A stretch of 34,892 nucleotides of DNA from an uncultured Clostridia bacterium (GTDB lineage Bacteria > Bacillota > Clostridia > Christensenellales > DTU072), in contig CALVYG010000014.1 of assembly GCA_944372095.1 (NCBI GenBank), positions 1-34,892 on the forward strand, given 5' to 3'. The notes under the pieces were generated by a model. The model made no database searches. It was given only the letters and a program-made list of their open reading frames with translations, and was not told the DNA's origin. Made by a program: the position numbers and the translations under genes. Below, piece by piece: positions 7,101 to 14,881 of this stretch (position 1 is the stretch's first letter; each line of letters opens with the position of its first letter).

Positions 7101-7616
7101 TTATTTTTTAGCTTCCGACGCTCCTTTTTCATACACCGACCCGCAGTATTCGCAAACGTTTACCTTTTTTCTCGGGTCAAGTATAACCTTCGCTCCGCAG
7201 GATTTACATTCCGCGACCTTATAATCTTCCGTTTTCTTCACGTTTGTGTTAAGCTGCAACTCCCCTTGCTCGTATACATATCCCGTAAGATACCTTTTTA
7301 CAAGGGCTTCCCTTATCCTCGCGTCGGCTTCTTTATAAGTTATATTAAGCATAGACGCAATTTCTTCCGTTTTATACAAATTATCCTGCTCTACCGCAAC
7401 AATAAGGCGGCCCATACCTTTATGCGCGCCGTACCGAACCCAAAGAATAGGCATTCCGTAAAATCCGAAAACCGTAAAAGCTATTCCGAACCCGAGAAGA
7501 ACCCCTATTCCCTTTACCGCACCAAAAACTATACCGACAATTCCGAGCGGCAGACAAACCGTGGATATAAGCGATACAACTAACAATGTTTTCAATTTTT
7601 TATTGAGAAGTTCCAT
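7101..7616 (-). CDS. Membrane protein with C-terminal zinc ribbon, unknown function
   Basis: I place the start at ATG 7616 (GGAAAGGGTGAGT upstream) instead of the longer frame from 7667, giving 171 residues. Residues about 8-65 form two or three hydrophobic segments. Residues about 75-120 read like a small winged-helix or PCI-like fold (KTEEIASMLNITYKEADARIREAL). The C-terminus has a CKSCGAKVILDPRKKVNVCEYCG zinc ribbon with two CxxC pairs about 17 residues apart. Such membrane plus zinc-ribbon proteins are common in Clostridia without assigned function. It is convergent with the small membrane gene and shares its terminator. Confidence 0.75.
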   Translation of the reverse strand: MELLNKKLKTLLVVSLISTVCLPLGIVGIVFGAVKGIGVLLGFGIAFTVFGFYGMPILWVRYGAHKGMGRLIVAVEQDNLYKTEEIASMLNITYKEADARIREALVKRYLTGYVYEQGELQLNTNVKKTEDYKVAECKSCGAKVILDPRKKVNVCEYCGSVYEKGASEAKK

Positions 7617-7744
7617 ACTCACCCTTTCCTTTTTTAACATTTTACCATAAACCTCAGACATCCGCAAGGCGTTTCCCCCGTTTCAAACATAAAAGATATA
7701 AGAAATTTCCCGCCCGTAGCAAAAGCTACAATCGGAGGAAAATC

Positions 7745-7822
7745 TGTGGATAACTCCCGCCCGTTGTGGATAACTTCGGAATTTTTGTGGATAACCCGCC
7801 CTTTTGCGAAAAGTTTTCCACA
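7745..7822. promoter_or_regulatory. Cluster of DnaA boxes
   Basis: Three exact DnaA boxes (TTATCCACA read on the minus strand) lie at 7745-7753, 7765-7773 and 7786-7794, spaced 20 and 21 bp, about two helical turns. A fourth box on the plus strand (TTTTCCACA, 7814-7822) has one mismatch, and another one-mismatch box (TTATCCGCA) is at 7908-7916. The cluster sits in the roughly 400-bp gap between divergent genes (7616 minus, 8015 plus). No dnaA or dnaN lies in the window. It may titrate DnaA or control the divergent promoters; an ectopic origin is less likely. The rest of 7617-7933 shows no gene. Confidence 0.75.
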
Positions 7823-7933
7823 CTTAACCGTCCGTTTCGGTTCCCGTAACGGCGTTCGGGTACCCGATTTTAAGAGTTGATTCAGATGTCGGGAAAAATA
7901 TTCCGACTTATCCGCAATGCGTTTCAAAGTCCG

Positions 7934-7963
7934 TTGACAAAAGAGGTTTAACTATGTTAAAAT
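7934..7963 (+). promoter_or_regulatory. Promoter of the acyl-CoA ligase gene
   Basis: TTGACA (7934-7939) and TAAAAT (7958-7963) with an 18-bp spacer, about 50 bp upstream of the ATG at 8015 and about 110 bp downstream of the main DnaA boxes. Confidence 0.65.
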
Positions 7964-8014
7964 GTCTGCGAAAACTTTACGGCAAAACCGATATTTACGG
8001 AGATTTTTTATCAG

Positions 8015-9322
8015 ATGGAAAGGTATTATCAGAAAGAAATTGAATGCGCTCCCGTTGAGGAGCTTAAAGCGATGCAGAACGCAAAACTCGTCAAACAGGT
8101 AAAACACGTATACGAACACGTGCCCTATTACCGTGACTTAATGGACAAAAAAGGCGTAAAACCCGAAGACATAAAATCTACGGCGGATATATATAAACTG
8201 CCTTTCATATCGAAAGCGGACTTACGCGACGCGTATCCGTACGGACTGTTGGCGGTGCCGCTTTCGGAATGCGTGCGTATTCAGTCGACGAGCGGAACCA
8301 CGGGCAGACGCGTTGTGGCTTTCTATACTCAGCACGATATAGATTTATGGGAAGAATGCTGCGCAAGAGCAATCGTCGCGGCAGGCGGAACGAAAGACGA
8401 CGTTTGTCAGGTTGCTTACGGATACGGACTGTTTACAGGCGGTCCGGGTCTGAACGGCGGCTCGCATAAAGTAGGATGTTTAACTCTTCCGATGTCGAGC
8501 GGAAACACCGAACGGCAGATTCAGTTTATGCGCGACCTCGGTTCGACAATTCTCTGTTGCACGCCTTCTTACGCGGCTTATATCGGAGAAACTCTGAAAG
8601 ATATGGGACTTACGCCGAACGACATTAAGCTGAAAGCGGGAATTTTCGGAGCGGAGCCGTGGACGGAAGCGATGAGAAAAGACATAGAAGCGTCGCTGGG
8701 AATCAAGGCATACGACATTTACGGGCTCACCGAAACGAGCGGTCCCGGAGTATCGTTCGAATGTTCGGAACAGACGGGAATGCACATAAACGAAGACCAT
8801 TTTTACGCGGAAATAATCGACCCGGATACGGGAGAAGTTCTGCCGGAAGGCGAAAAAGGCGAACTCGTATTCACGTCTTTGGACAAGGAAGCGTTCCCTC
8901 TTCTGCGTTACCGTACGCGCGACATATGCGTTCTTAACCGTAAGAAATGCAGCTGCGGCCGTACCCTGATAAAGATGAGCAAACCTATGGGAAGGAGCGA
9001 CGATATGCTTATAATCCGCGGCGTAAACGTATTCCCCTCGCAGATAGAAACCGTGCTGCTCGAACAGGGATACACGCCGAATTACCGTATAGAGCTTGAC
9101 AGAGTGAACAACACCGACACTTTTGACGTATACGTTGAAATGAGTCAGGAACAATTCAGCGACACGGTAAAAGACATAACGCTTAAAGAAAAAGAACTTG
9201 CGTCGGCGCTCAAAACGATGTTGGGAATAAACCCGAAAATGCATCTTGTCGCGCCGAAAACGATAACGAGAAGCGAAGGAAAAGCGGTAAGAGTCATAGA
9301 CAGACGCAAACTGCACGACTGA
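8015..9322 (+). CDS. Phenylacetate-CoA ligase family protein (PaaK-like)
   Basis: This AMP-forming ligase would activate an aryl or aryl-acetic acid to its CoA thioester. The 435-residue length is typical of PaaK. The ATP-binding P-loop STSGTTGRRV is at residues 91-100, an FGAEPW motif follows, then YGLTETSGPG near residue 240, then LLRYRTRDI and a C-terminal swivel domain starting around MGRSDDMLIIRG. A CSCGR pair precedes it. In anaerobic Clostridia such ligases pair with ACT-domain proteins and often with indolepyruvate oxidoreductase, acting in aromatic amino acid salvage or fermentation. The ACT gene follows 19 bp downstream, so they form an operon, but no oxidoreductase genes are in this window. 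The substrate is inferred from the family. Confidence 0.9.
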   Translation: MERYYQKEIECAPVEELKAMQNAKLVKQVKHVYEHVPYYRDLMDKKGVKPEDIKSTADIYKLPFISKADLRDAYPYGLLAVPLSECVRIQSTSGTTGRRVVAFYTQHDIDLWEECCARAIVAAGGTKDDVCQVAYGYGLFTGGPGLNGGSHKVGCLTLPMSSGNTERQIQFMRDLGSTILCCTPSYAAYIGETLKDMGLTPNDIKLKAGIFGAEPWTEAMRKDIEASLGIKAYDIYGLTETSGPGVSFECSEQTGMHINEDHFYAEIIDPDTGEVLPEGEKGELVFTSLDKEAFPLLRYRTRDICVLNRKKCSCGRTLIKMSKPMGRSDDMLIIRGVNVFPSQIETVLLEQGYTPNYRIELDRVNNTDTFDVYVEMSQEQFSDTVKDITLKEKELASALKTMLGINPKMHLVAPKTITRSEGKAVRVIDRRKLHD

Positions 9323-9341
9323 ATCTGAACGGGAGGAGTTT

Positions 9342-9746
9342 ATGAAACAGATTTCTATATTCATCGAGAACGAGAAAGGAAGTTTAGCGGCGGTAACGAC
9401 GTTACTTGCGGAAAACGGAATAGATTTACGCGCGCTGAGCATAGCGGACACTACGGACTACGGAATACTGCGGATAATGGCGGACAAACCCGAAAAGGCG
9501 CATAAAATACTTACGGAAAACGGCTATCTTACGAAGATAAACGAAGTAGTGGGGGTAAAAATCGCGGATAAAGCGGGAAGTCTTGCAAAGATAATAAACG
9601 CGTTATCGGACGAAGGGATAGGCGTTGAATACACATACGCGTTCACGTCCGCAAAACCGGGCGAAGCGTTTATGGTATTCCGCGTAAACGACAACGAAAA
9701 AGCGATAGCCGCGCTTGAAAAAGCGGGAATAGGCGCGGTTATTTAG
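9342..9746 (+). CDS. Tandem ACT-domain protein
   Basis: The 134 residues contain two ACT repeats. The first starts QISIFIENEKGSLAAVTTLLAENGIDLRALSI, the second VVGVKIADKAGSLAKIINALSDEGIGVEYTYAF. ACT domains bind amino acids and usually regulate the partner protein. Stand-alone tandem ACT proteins of this size occur next to PaaK-type ligases and are thought to sense aromatic amino acids. The ATG at 9342 has a good GGGAGG SD and the gene directly follows the ligase. A separate promoter for rpmG lies 75 bp downstream. Confidence 0.88.
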   Translation: MKQISIFIENEKGSLAAVTTLLAENGIDLRALSIADTTDYGILRIMADKPEKAHKILTENGYLTKINEVVGVKIADKAGSLAKIINALSDEGIGVEYTYAFTSAKPGEAFMVFRVNDNEKAIAALEKAGIGAVI

Positions 9747-9820
9747 AGGCGCGGTTAGTTAGAATAATATATATAATAAACGGGTAATAAATAAATTTCG
9801 GAAATTATAGCGAAAAACCT

Positions 9821-9849
9821 TTGACAGAAAGGTCAACGTGTGCTATATT
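9821..9849 (+). promoter_or_regulatory. Promoter of the rpmG-secE-nusG-rplK-rplA block
   Basis: TTGACA (9821-9826), 17-bp spacer, TATATT (9844-9849). A small hairpin with CACC/GGTG arms followed by a T-run lies between promoter and SD and could attenuate weakly. Confidence 0.8.
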
Positions 9850-9897
9850 ATATAAGCACCTTTGAGGGTGTAATTTTTTTCGGAGGTAAAAAGTTTT

Positions 9898-10062
9898 ATG
9901 GCGACAACCGGAAGCAGAGTCAAAATCACGCTTGCTTGCACGGAGTGTAAACAACGTAACTATGACAAACAAAAAAACAAAAAGAACACTCCCGACAGAA
10001 TGGAAGTCAAAAAATATTGCAGATTCTGCAAAAAGCATACCGTTCATAAAGAAACGAAATAA
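9898..10062 (+). CDS. rpmG: 50S ribosomal protein L33
   Basis: This 54-residue gene reads [17 protein letters not shown], then [20 protein letters not shown]. The two CxxC pairs (CTEC at 14-17, CRFC at 41-44) show a zinc-binding L33 paralog. SD CGGAGGT precedes the ATG at 9898. It is the first gene of the secE-nusG transcription unit, the usual position in Firmicutes, and lies 15 bp upstream of secE. Confidence 0.96.
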   Translation: MATTGSRVKITLACTECKQRNYDKQKNKKNTPDRMEVKKYCRFCKKHTVHKETK

Positions 10063-10077
10063 AGCGCGGAGGGAGCA

Positions 10078-10413
10078 ATGGCAAAAAAGAATTTCGATTT
10101 ACCCACTCCGAACGTTGAACCGAGCGTAAAGCCTGCGGAAGAAACGGCGTCGGGGAAAGGTAAGAAGAACGTCGCTACCAAGAAAGCAAACGCCAAAAAA
10201 CGTAAACCAATCGGCAGATTTTTCCGCGACATAATAAGCGAGTTAAAGAAAGTCGATTGGGCAAAATTCAAATCCACGAAAGCGAGCAAAGGCGTTCTTG
10301 CGCAAACGGGAACGGTACTTTTGATAGTAGTGGTGTTCATCATCCTGATAACGGCGATGGACATAGGGCTTTCGGAGCTGCTTAACCTGCTTATCGGGGC
10401 GGCGGCGGCATAA
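10078..10413 (+). CDS. secE: Preprotein translocase subunit SecE
   Basis: SecE clamps SecY in the protein translocation channel of the cytoplasmic membrane. The C-terminal half carries the family signature GRFFRDIISELKKVDWAKFKSTK followed by one hydrophobic segment (TVLLIVVVFIILITAMDIGL). At 111 residues it is longer than the minimal 60-residue Firmicutes SecE. The extra N-terminal 45 residues are Lys/Ala/Pro-rich and probably unstructured. Position between rpmG and nusG fits the standard gene order. Confidence 0.95.
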   Translation: MAKKNFDLPTPNVEPSVKPAEETASGKGKKNVATKKANAKKRKPIGRFFRDIISELKKVDWAKFKSTKASKGVLAQTGTVLLIVVVFIILITAMDIGLSELLNLLIGAAAA

Positions 10414-10458
10414 AAGAAAGGCGTTTTCAGATTTTCTCATCAGGAGTAATGTAGCAGA

Positions 10459-11016
10459 ATGGAAAGTGAAAATAACGTTGTAAAGAATAAAACTCCGAAA
10501 TGGTATGTTATACACGTATATTCGTCTTACGAATTTATGGTAAAGAACAATCTTGAAAAGATGATTGAGAACAACCATTTACAGGATTTTATATATGAAA
10601 TATCCATTCCCGTAAAGGAAGAAATAGTCGAGCGCAACGGCAAGAGAAAAGTTGTGGAAAAGAAGAAATTCCCGGGATACGTATTTGTAAAAATGATACA
10701 CACGCAGGAAGTGGGATTTCTTGTAATAAACACGAGGGGCGTGACGGGATTTTGCGGACCGAGCGGAAAGCCTCTTGCGCTTACCGACGAAGAGATAAAG
10801 AAGATGGGATTGGAAAAGAGAGACGCGGAGAGTTTCGACATATCGGTAGGCGACCTTATAAGGGTAATCAGCGGCGCGTTCGAGAGCAATCTCGGAACGG
10901 TTGAGAAGATATACCCGGACAAAGAAAAAGTACAGGTAATGATGCAGATATTCGGACGTGAAACGCCGGTAGAGCTTGAATTCAACCAGATAGAAAAAGT
11001 TTCGTCGGCAAACTGA
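10459..11016 (+). CDS. nusG: Transcription antitermination/termination factor NusG
   Basis: NusG travels with RNA polymerase and links it to Rho or ribosomes. The 185-residue protein starts the NGN domain with PKWYVIHVYSSYEFMVKNNLEK and has KKKFPGYVFVKM and GVTGFCGPSGKPLALTDEE. The C-terminal KOW domain begins at VGDLIRVISGAFESNLGTVE. The SD is AGGAG 12 bp upstream of the ATG, a little far. It is followed by a 143-bp gap before rplK with no terminator or clear second promoter. Confidence 0.97.
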   Translation: MESENNVVKNKTPKWYVIHVYSSYEFMVKNNLEKMIENNHLQDFIYEISIPVKEEIVERNGKRKVVEKKKFPGYVFVKMIHTQEVGFLVINTRGVTGFCGPSGKPLALTDEEIKKMGLEKRDAESFDISVGDLIRVISGAFESNLGTVEKIYPDKEKVQVMMQIFGRETPVELEFNQIEKVSSAN

Positions 11017-11159
11017 GCGGAGAAGCGGAGAAAGGGATAAATAATAATAAGGATATAAGGTTATTAAAGGAAATAACGTTATAAATAATGGGAGAACGGC
11101 AAAAATACGAAAATAATTTACCGTTCGTCAGTACCAAGTAGTCGAAGGAGGTAAAGACT

Positions 11160-11585
11160 ATGGCAAAGAAAATCACGGCAGTAGTAAAATTGCAGCTGCC
11201 CGCAGGCAAAGCGACGCCGGGACCGCCGGTAGGTTCTACATTGGGACCGCACGGAATAGCGATACCGATGTTCACGAAAGAATTCAACGAAAAGACAGCG
11301 AAAGACGCGGGACTGATAATTCCGGTAATCATCACGATATACGCGGACCGTTCATTCTCGTTTGTACTTAAAACGCCCCCTGCTCCGGTACTCATCAAGA
11401 AGGCGTGCGGAATAGAGAGCGGAAGTGCGGCTCCGAACAAATCGAAAGTAGCGAAACTGACGAAAGCGCAGGTAGAAGAAATCGCGAAAGCGAAGATGCC
11501 CGACCTGAACGCAGCGAGTCTTGAAGCGGCAATCAGTATGATAGCCGGAACGGCGCGCAGTATGGGCGTAACGGTTGAGGAATAA
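11160..11585 (+). CDS. rplK: 50S ribosomal protein L11
   Basis: L11 forms the GTPase-associated stalk base with 23S rRNA. The 141-residue protein has the N-terminal motif [17 protein letters not shown] and the signature GSTLGPHGI. The C-terminal RNA-binding domain contains KIMP-like [35 protein letters not shown] precedes the ATG. It is 11 bp upstream of rplA and surely cotranscribed. Confidence 0.98.
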   Translation: MAKKITAVVKLQLPAGKATPGPPVGSTLGPHGIAIPMFTKEFNEKTAKDAGLIIPVIITIYADRSFSFVLKTPPAPVLIKKACGIESGSAAPNKSKVAKLTKAQVEEIAKAKMPDLNAASLEAAISMIAGTARSMGVTVEE

Positions 11586-11596
11586 GGAGGCGCAAA

Positions 11597-12280
11597 ATGA
11601 AAGCAGGAAAGAAATATACAGATTCACTTAAATCCTACGACAAGAGCAAAGCATACGACAGTGCGGAAGCGGTAAAGATAGCGGTAGAAACGGCGAAAGC
11701 GAAGTTTGACGAAACGATAGAGCTTCACTGCAAGCTGGGAGTAGACCCGAGGCACGCGGACCAACAGGTAAGAGGCGTAGTGGTATTACCGCACGGAACG
11801 GGCCGTACGATGAAAGTTCTCGTCATCACGAAAGGCGCGAAAGCGGACGAAGCGGTAGCTGCGGGAGCGGACATAGTCGGCGCGGAAGAAATCGTACAAA
11901 AGATTCAGGGCGGCTGGTTTGACTTTGACGTATGTATCACGACGCCGGACATGATGGGGCTTGTAGGAAGGCTTGGTAAATTATTGGGACCGAAAGGGTT
12001 AATGCCTACGCCGAAGAGCGGAACGGTAACGATGGACATAGCGAAAGCGGTAAAGGACGTAAAAGCCGGTAAAGTCGAATACAGAGTAGACAAGACGGCA
12101 ATCATCCACTGTCCTATGGGAAAAGCCAGTTTCGGAGCGGAGAAGATATTAGACAACTTCAACACGCTGATGGAAGCGATAGTAAAAGCGAAACCTGCGG
12201 CGAGCAAAGGCGTATATTTAAGAAGCGTAACGATAGCGAGCACGATGGGACCCGGCGTAAAGGTCAACTACAAGATGTAG
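11597..12280 (+). CDS. rplA: 50S ribosomal protein L1
   Basis: L1 forms the mobile L1 stalk and can repress its own operon. The 227-residue length is normal. Motifs: [52 protein letters not shown] and [17 protein letters not shown]. The usual rplJ-rplL pair does not follow; instead a terminator at 12347 closes the unit, which supports a rearrangement here. Confidence 0.98.
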   Translation: MKAGKKYTDSLKSYDKSKAYDSAEAVKIAVETAKAKFDETIELHCKLGVDPRHADQQVRGVVVLPHGTGRTMKVLVITKGAKADEAVAAGADIVGAEEIVQKIQGGWFDFDVCITTPDMMGLVGRLGKLLGPKGLMPTPKSGTVTMDIAKAVKDVKAGKVEYRVDKTAIIHCPMGKASFGAEKILDNFNTLMEAIVKAKPAASKGVYLRSVTIASTMGPGVKVNYKM

Positions 12281-12346
12281 TCAGAATTGACGTCCGCGAA
12301 ACGGAATAAAGCGTTAAGCGGAACGGAAAGCAAATTCAACAGAAAA

Positions 12347-12376
12347 AAGAGCCTGAAAAAAAATTCGGGCTCTTTT
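12347..12376 (+). terminator. Intrinsic terminator after rplA
   Basis: AAGAGCCTGAA pairs with TTCGGGCTCTT (one T-G pair) around a short A-rich loop, followed by TTTTC. It lies 67 bp after the rplA stop. Confidence 0.88.
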
Positions 12377-12428
12377 CTTATATAACGACAATGAAACAAG
12401 GACGACAAAGAAATTATAATTAAAAAAA

Positions 12429-12444
12429 TTGTAGAACTCTACAA
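12429..12444. promoter_or_regulatory. 16-bp perfect inverted repeat, operator candidate
   Basis: TTGTAGA and TCTACAA arms around AC, located 19 bp upstream of the -35 box of the ATPase gene. It has no T-run, so it is more likely a protein site than a terminator. The regulator is unknown. Confidence 0.45.
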
Positions 12445-12462
12445 AAATTCTCAATAGAAATA

Positions 12463-12491
12463 TTGACTTTTAATATACAGCAATATATAAT
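12463..12491 (+). promoter_or_regulatory. Promoter of the AAA/DUF4143 ATPase gene
   Basis: TTGACT (12463-12468), 17-bp spacer, TATAAT (12486-12491), 33 bp before the ATG. Confidence 0.8.
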
Positions 12492-12523
12492 TTTAGAAAA
12501 AAAAGGAAAAACGGAGTTCTGAT

Positions 12524-13777
12524 ATGGAAATAAAGAGGGATTTCTACTTAAACAAACTTATACAACACCAAAAAAACGAAATGGTAAAAGTGATTACAGG
12601 AGTAAGGCGTTGCGGAAAATCGTATCTTCTTTTCAATCTTTTCCGCAATCATTTAATCAAGACCGGCGTTGAAGAAAGTCATATAATATCGATTGCGTTA
12701 GACGATTACGGCAACAAGCGACTGCAAAATCCGGACGAGCTGTACGGCTATGTCAAGGAGCGGATAAAAAGCGAAGGCGAATACTATATTTTACTGGACG
12801 AAATACAACTGGTTCCCGAGTTTGAAAGCGTAATAAACGGATTTATGCATATAAAGAACGCTGACATATATGTTACCGGGAGTAATTCAAAATTCCTATC
12901 GAGCGATATAATAACGGAATTCCGCGGGCGCGGAGACGAAATACGAATATACCCGTTAAGTTTTAACGAGTTTTATTCTGTTTACGGCGGTGAATTTGAA
13001 AAAGCGTGGCTGACGTATTGCAACTACGGAGGAATGCCGTTATGTCTTTCGATGAAAACCCCGGAAGACAAAGCGAAGTATCTTACGAATTTATTTGAAA
13101 CCACATATTTTGCCGACATAATAAACAGAAACAATTTAAGGGGAAACAGCAAAATAAACGAATTAACGGACATTCTTGCTTCTTCAATAGGAGCATTGAC
13201 GAATCCTCTGAAACTTTCCAATACTTTCGGCAGCACAAAAAACGTAAAGCTTTCAGCAAACACGATTTCTATTTATCTTAAATACTTACAGGACGCTTTT
13301 TTAATTGAAAAAGCAATACGCTATGACATAAAAGGGAAAAAGTACATAAACACTCCTGCAAAATACTATTTTGTAGATATAGGGTTACGCAACGCAAGGC
13401 TGTCATTCAGGCAACAGGAATACAATCATATTATGGAAAACGTAATTTACAACGAGTTACGTTTACGAGGATATTCGGCAGATGTCGGCATGGTAGAAAG
13501 TGTTACGAAAGATAATGAAGCGTCCGTAAGAAAAAAATTGGAAATAGATTTTGTAGTTAATATGGGCAACCGGCGGTATTATATACAATCGGCGTATAAC
13601 ATACCTACGGAAGAAAAAATGAAACAGGAACAGGCGTCTTTACTTTCGATAAACGACGCATTCCGTAAAATTATAATAGTAAACCAACCGATAATGAGCG
13701 GATATAACGAACAAGGGATATTGTTATTATCTTTGTCGGATTTTCTGATGAACCCGGAGGAAGCGTTGAATTATTAA
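12524..13777 (+). CDS. AAA-family ATPase with DUF4143 domain
   Basis: The 417-residue protein has a Walker A motif ITGVRRCGKSYLL near residues 25-37, a Walker B motif YYILLDEIQ near residues 88-96, a sensor-1 region YVTGSNSKFL and an FRGRGDEIRIYPLSFNEF element, all typical of the AAA_14 family. A DUF4143 domain follows (FVDIGLRNARLSF, then ENVIYNELRLRGY with a restriction-endonuclease-like LEIDFVVN...YYIQ core around residues 345-360). Members are widespread in anaerobes and often occur alone. Their role is not established. It has its own promoter and terminator; SD CGGAG. It marks the start of an accessory-looking region. Confidence 0.92.
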   Translation: MEIKRDFYLNKLIQHQKNEMVKVITGVRRCGKSYLLFNLFRNHLIKTGVEESHIISIALDDYGNKRLQNPDELYGYVKERIKSEGEYYILLDEIQLVPEFESVINGFMHIKNADIYVTGSNSKFLSSDIITEFRGRGDEIRIYPLSFNEFYSVYGGEFEKAWLTYCNYGGMPLCLSMKTPEDKAKYLTNLFETTYFADIINRNNLRGNSKINELTDILASSIGALTNPLKLSNTFGSTKNVKLSANTISIYLKYLQDAFLIEKAIRYDIKGKKYINTPAKYYFVDIGLRNARLSFRQQEYNHIMENVIYNELRLRGYSADVGMVESVTKDNEASVRKKLEIDFVVNMGNRRYYIQSAYNIPTEEKMKQEQASLLSINDAFRKIIIVNQPIMSGYNEQGILLLSLSDFLMNPEEALNY

Positions 13778-13814
13778 GAAACAGAAGCAAAAACGGGGTA
13801 AAAAGTATAATATT

Positions 13815-13844
13815 AAAAAAGTCCGAAAAGCGTCGGACTTTTTT
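13815..13844. terminator. Bidirectional intrinsic terminator
   Basis: A 12-bp stem (13815-13826 with 13833-13844) with A- and T-tracts on opposite sides lies between the convergent ATPase gene (stop 13777) and XRE gene (stop 13852). Confidence 0.88.
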
Positions 13845-13851
13845 ATAAGAA

Positions 13852-14304
13852 CTATCTATCGTCTGTTCTGCCCAGGAGGTAATCGACGGAGACGCCGAAG
13901 AAATCGGCGAGGATAAACAAATCGTCTATAAGGGGCAAGCATTCGGCGGTATACCACTGACGGATATTATTGCGATGGATATGAACTTTCTGAGAGAGGT
14001 CGTAAAGGGTTTTAATATTTTTCTCCTGCAACAAAGAATCGAGGCGGAAAGTAAAAGGGACCTTATCGTTAATCGGAGAGAAGTAATCGGAATCGGACTC
14101 ACCCATCAGGTACGCGACGGAGACATTGAAGTAATCTGCTATTTTAACGAGGGCGGGGGTACGGGGCACTATGCCGTAGTTATATATATTAGAAAACGTA
14201 CTGCGGTTTATTCCTATAACGCCTGCTTTCCCCTCTTTACTCGGTTTATCAATCTCAGACGAAAGGTCTATAACTCTCTCTTGTAATATTTTTGATATTG
14301 CCAT
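13852..14304 (-). CDS. XRE-type regulator with two HTH domains (module 1)
   Basis: I take ATG 14304 as start (150 residues). The longer frame from a TTG at 14334 has no SD and begins inside an operator-like repeat. Two Cro/C1-type helix-turn-helix units are visible. The first (about 1-80) ends with PALVKIADYFNVSVAYLMGESD. The second (about 90-150) has TLYDLSQKVHIHRNNIRQWY and ends LADFFGVSVDYLLGRTDDR. The gene is divergent from a SLOG gene. Three copies of CGACAAT lie in the shared region, so it probably represses both itself and the SLOG gene. It shares architecture with the regulator at 14882-15358 but is clearly diverged in sequence. Confidence 0.83.
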   Translation of the reverse strand: MAISKILQERVIDLSSEIDKPSKEGKAGVIGINRSTFSNIYNYGIVPRTPALVKIADYFNVSVAYLMGESDSDYFSPINDKVPFTFRLDSLLQEKNIKTLYDLSQKVHIHRNNIRQWYTAECLPLIDDLFILADFFGVSVDYLLGRTDDR

Positions 14305-14328
14305 TTGTAAATTTTTGCCTTTTATTTT

Positions 14329-14396
14329 CGACAATATGCAGTTTACATTGTCGTATATTTATGCTATACTGACAAAGTACAAAAAACGACAATATT
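14329..14396 (+). promoter_or_regulatory. Promoter and CGACAAT operator repeats of module 1
   Basis: A plus-strand promoter TTTACA (14342-14347), 17-bp spacer, TATACT (14365-14370) faces the SLOG gene. CGACAAT occurs at 14329-14335 and 14387-14393 on the plus strand and inverted at 14347-14353 inside the promoter spacer. A repressor bound here would block polymerase. Confidence 0.65.
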
Positions 14397-14436
14397 CCTT
14401 GTGTACGTTAAATAACAGAATATAACGGGAGTAGCT

Positions 14437-14865
14437 ATGCAAACCTGCGCTTTCTTCGGCCACCGCGACCTGCCCTCAACGTTTTCCCTCTCGGCACTCT
14501 ATTCCGCTATCGAACGCCTGATTCGCGATTGTGCCGTTTCGCGTTTCTTTTCGTGTAACCGCGGCGACTTCGACGCCTTTGCCGCTTCCGCAGTGTCCGA
14601 TTTCAAAAAAATTTTTCCCTATATCCGAAATACTCTTGTACTGTCTTTTTCACCCGAACGCGGTTTTGCTCTTCCCCCCGATTTCGACGATTGGATTTAT
14701 CTCATAGAAAAAAAAGTACCCACCGGGTACGCTGTTTCCGAAACAAATAAACTGATTATAAATAAAGCCGATTATATAATAACCGCCGTGTCCCGCCCTT
14801 TCGGCGGCGCGTTTTCCGCTTATGAATATGCTTTGAAGTCAAATAAAAAAGTTGTAAATTTGTTA
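14437..14865 (+). repeat. Direct repeat of the SLOG gene body (partner 15497-15925)
   Basis: 429 bp repeated at an exact offset of 1060 bp, about 96.5% identical by hand count. Similarity starts sharply at the ATG and stops about 12 bp before the copy 1 stop codon. Flanking regulators and intergenic DNA are not similar at this level. Confidence 0.93.
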
Positions 14866-14877
14866 GACTTTCAATAA
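14437..14877 (+). CDS. SLOG-fold protein of unknown function, copy 1
   Basis: This 146-residue protein starts CAFFGHRDLPSTFS, then CNRGDFDAFAASAV, NTLVLSFSP, YAVSETNKLIINKADYIITAVS and RPFGGAFSAYEYALKSNKKVVNL. This pattern (GHR start, G-x-FD loop, RPxGGAxxAxxYA) matches Rossmann-like SLOG/DUF1273-type domains, which bind nucleotides or nucleotide-derived ligands. The specific role is unknown. SD GGGAG precedes the ATG. The gene is divergent from an XRE regulator and ends 4 bp from the next regulator, which is convergent. Its coding strand is unusually pyrimidine-rich, unlike its neighbours. The first 429 bp are repeated at 15497. Confidence 0.82.
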   Translation: MQTCAFFGHRDLPSTFSLSALYSAIERLIRDCAVSRFFSCNRGDFDAFAASAVSDFKKIFPYIRNTLVLSFSPERGFALPPDFDDWIYLIEKKVPTGYAVSETNKLIINKADYIITAVSRPFGGAFSAYEYALKSNKKVVNLLDFQ

Positions 14878-14881
14878 AATC

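Noticed and set aside
7745..7822. CRISPR-like repeat array
   Set aside because: The repeated unit is only the 9-bp DnaA box, one copy is inverted, and there are no cas genes.
7634..7927. 97-residue minus-strand open frame
   Set aside because: It covers the DnaA boxes, has no SD and reads as low-quality sequence; the boxes explain the repeated motif.
12429..12444. CopY/BlaI-type operator
   Set aside because: The core TACA-NN-TGTA pattern is absent; only a generic inverted repeat can be claimed.
14305..14334. TTG start extending the module 1 regulator by ten residues
   Set aside because: No SD, and the start lies inside an operator element; ATG 14304 fits better.
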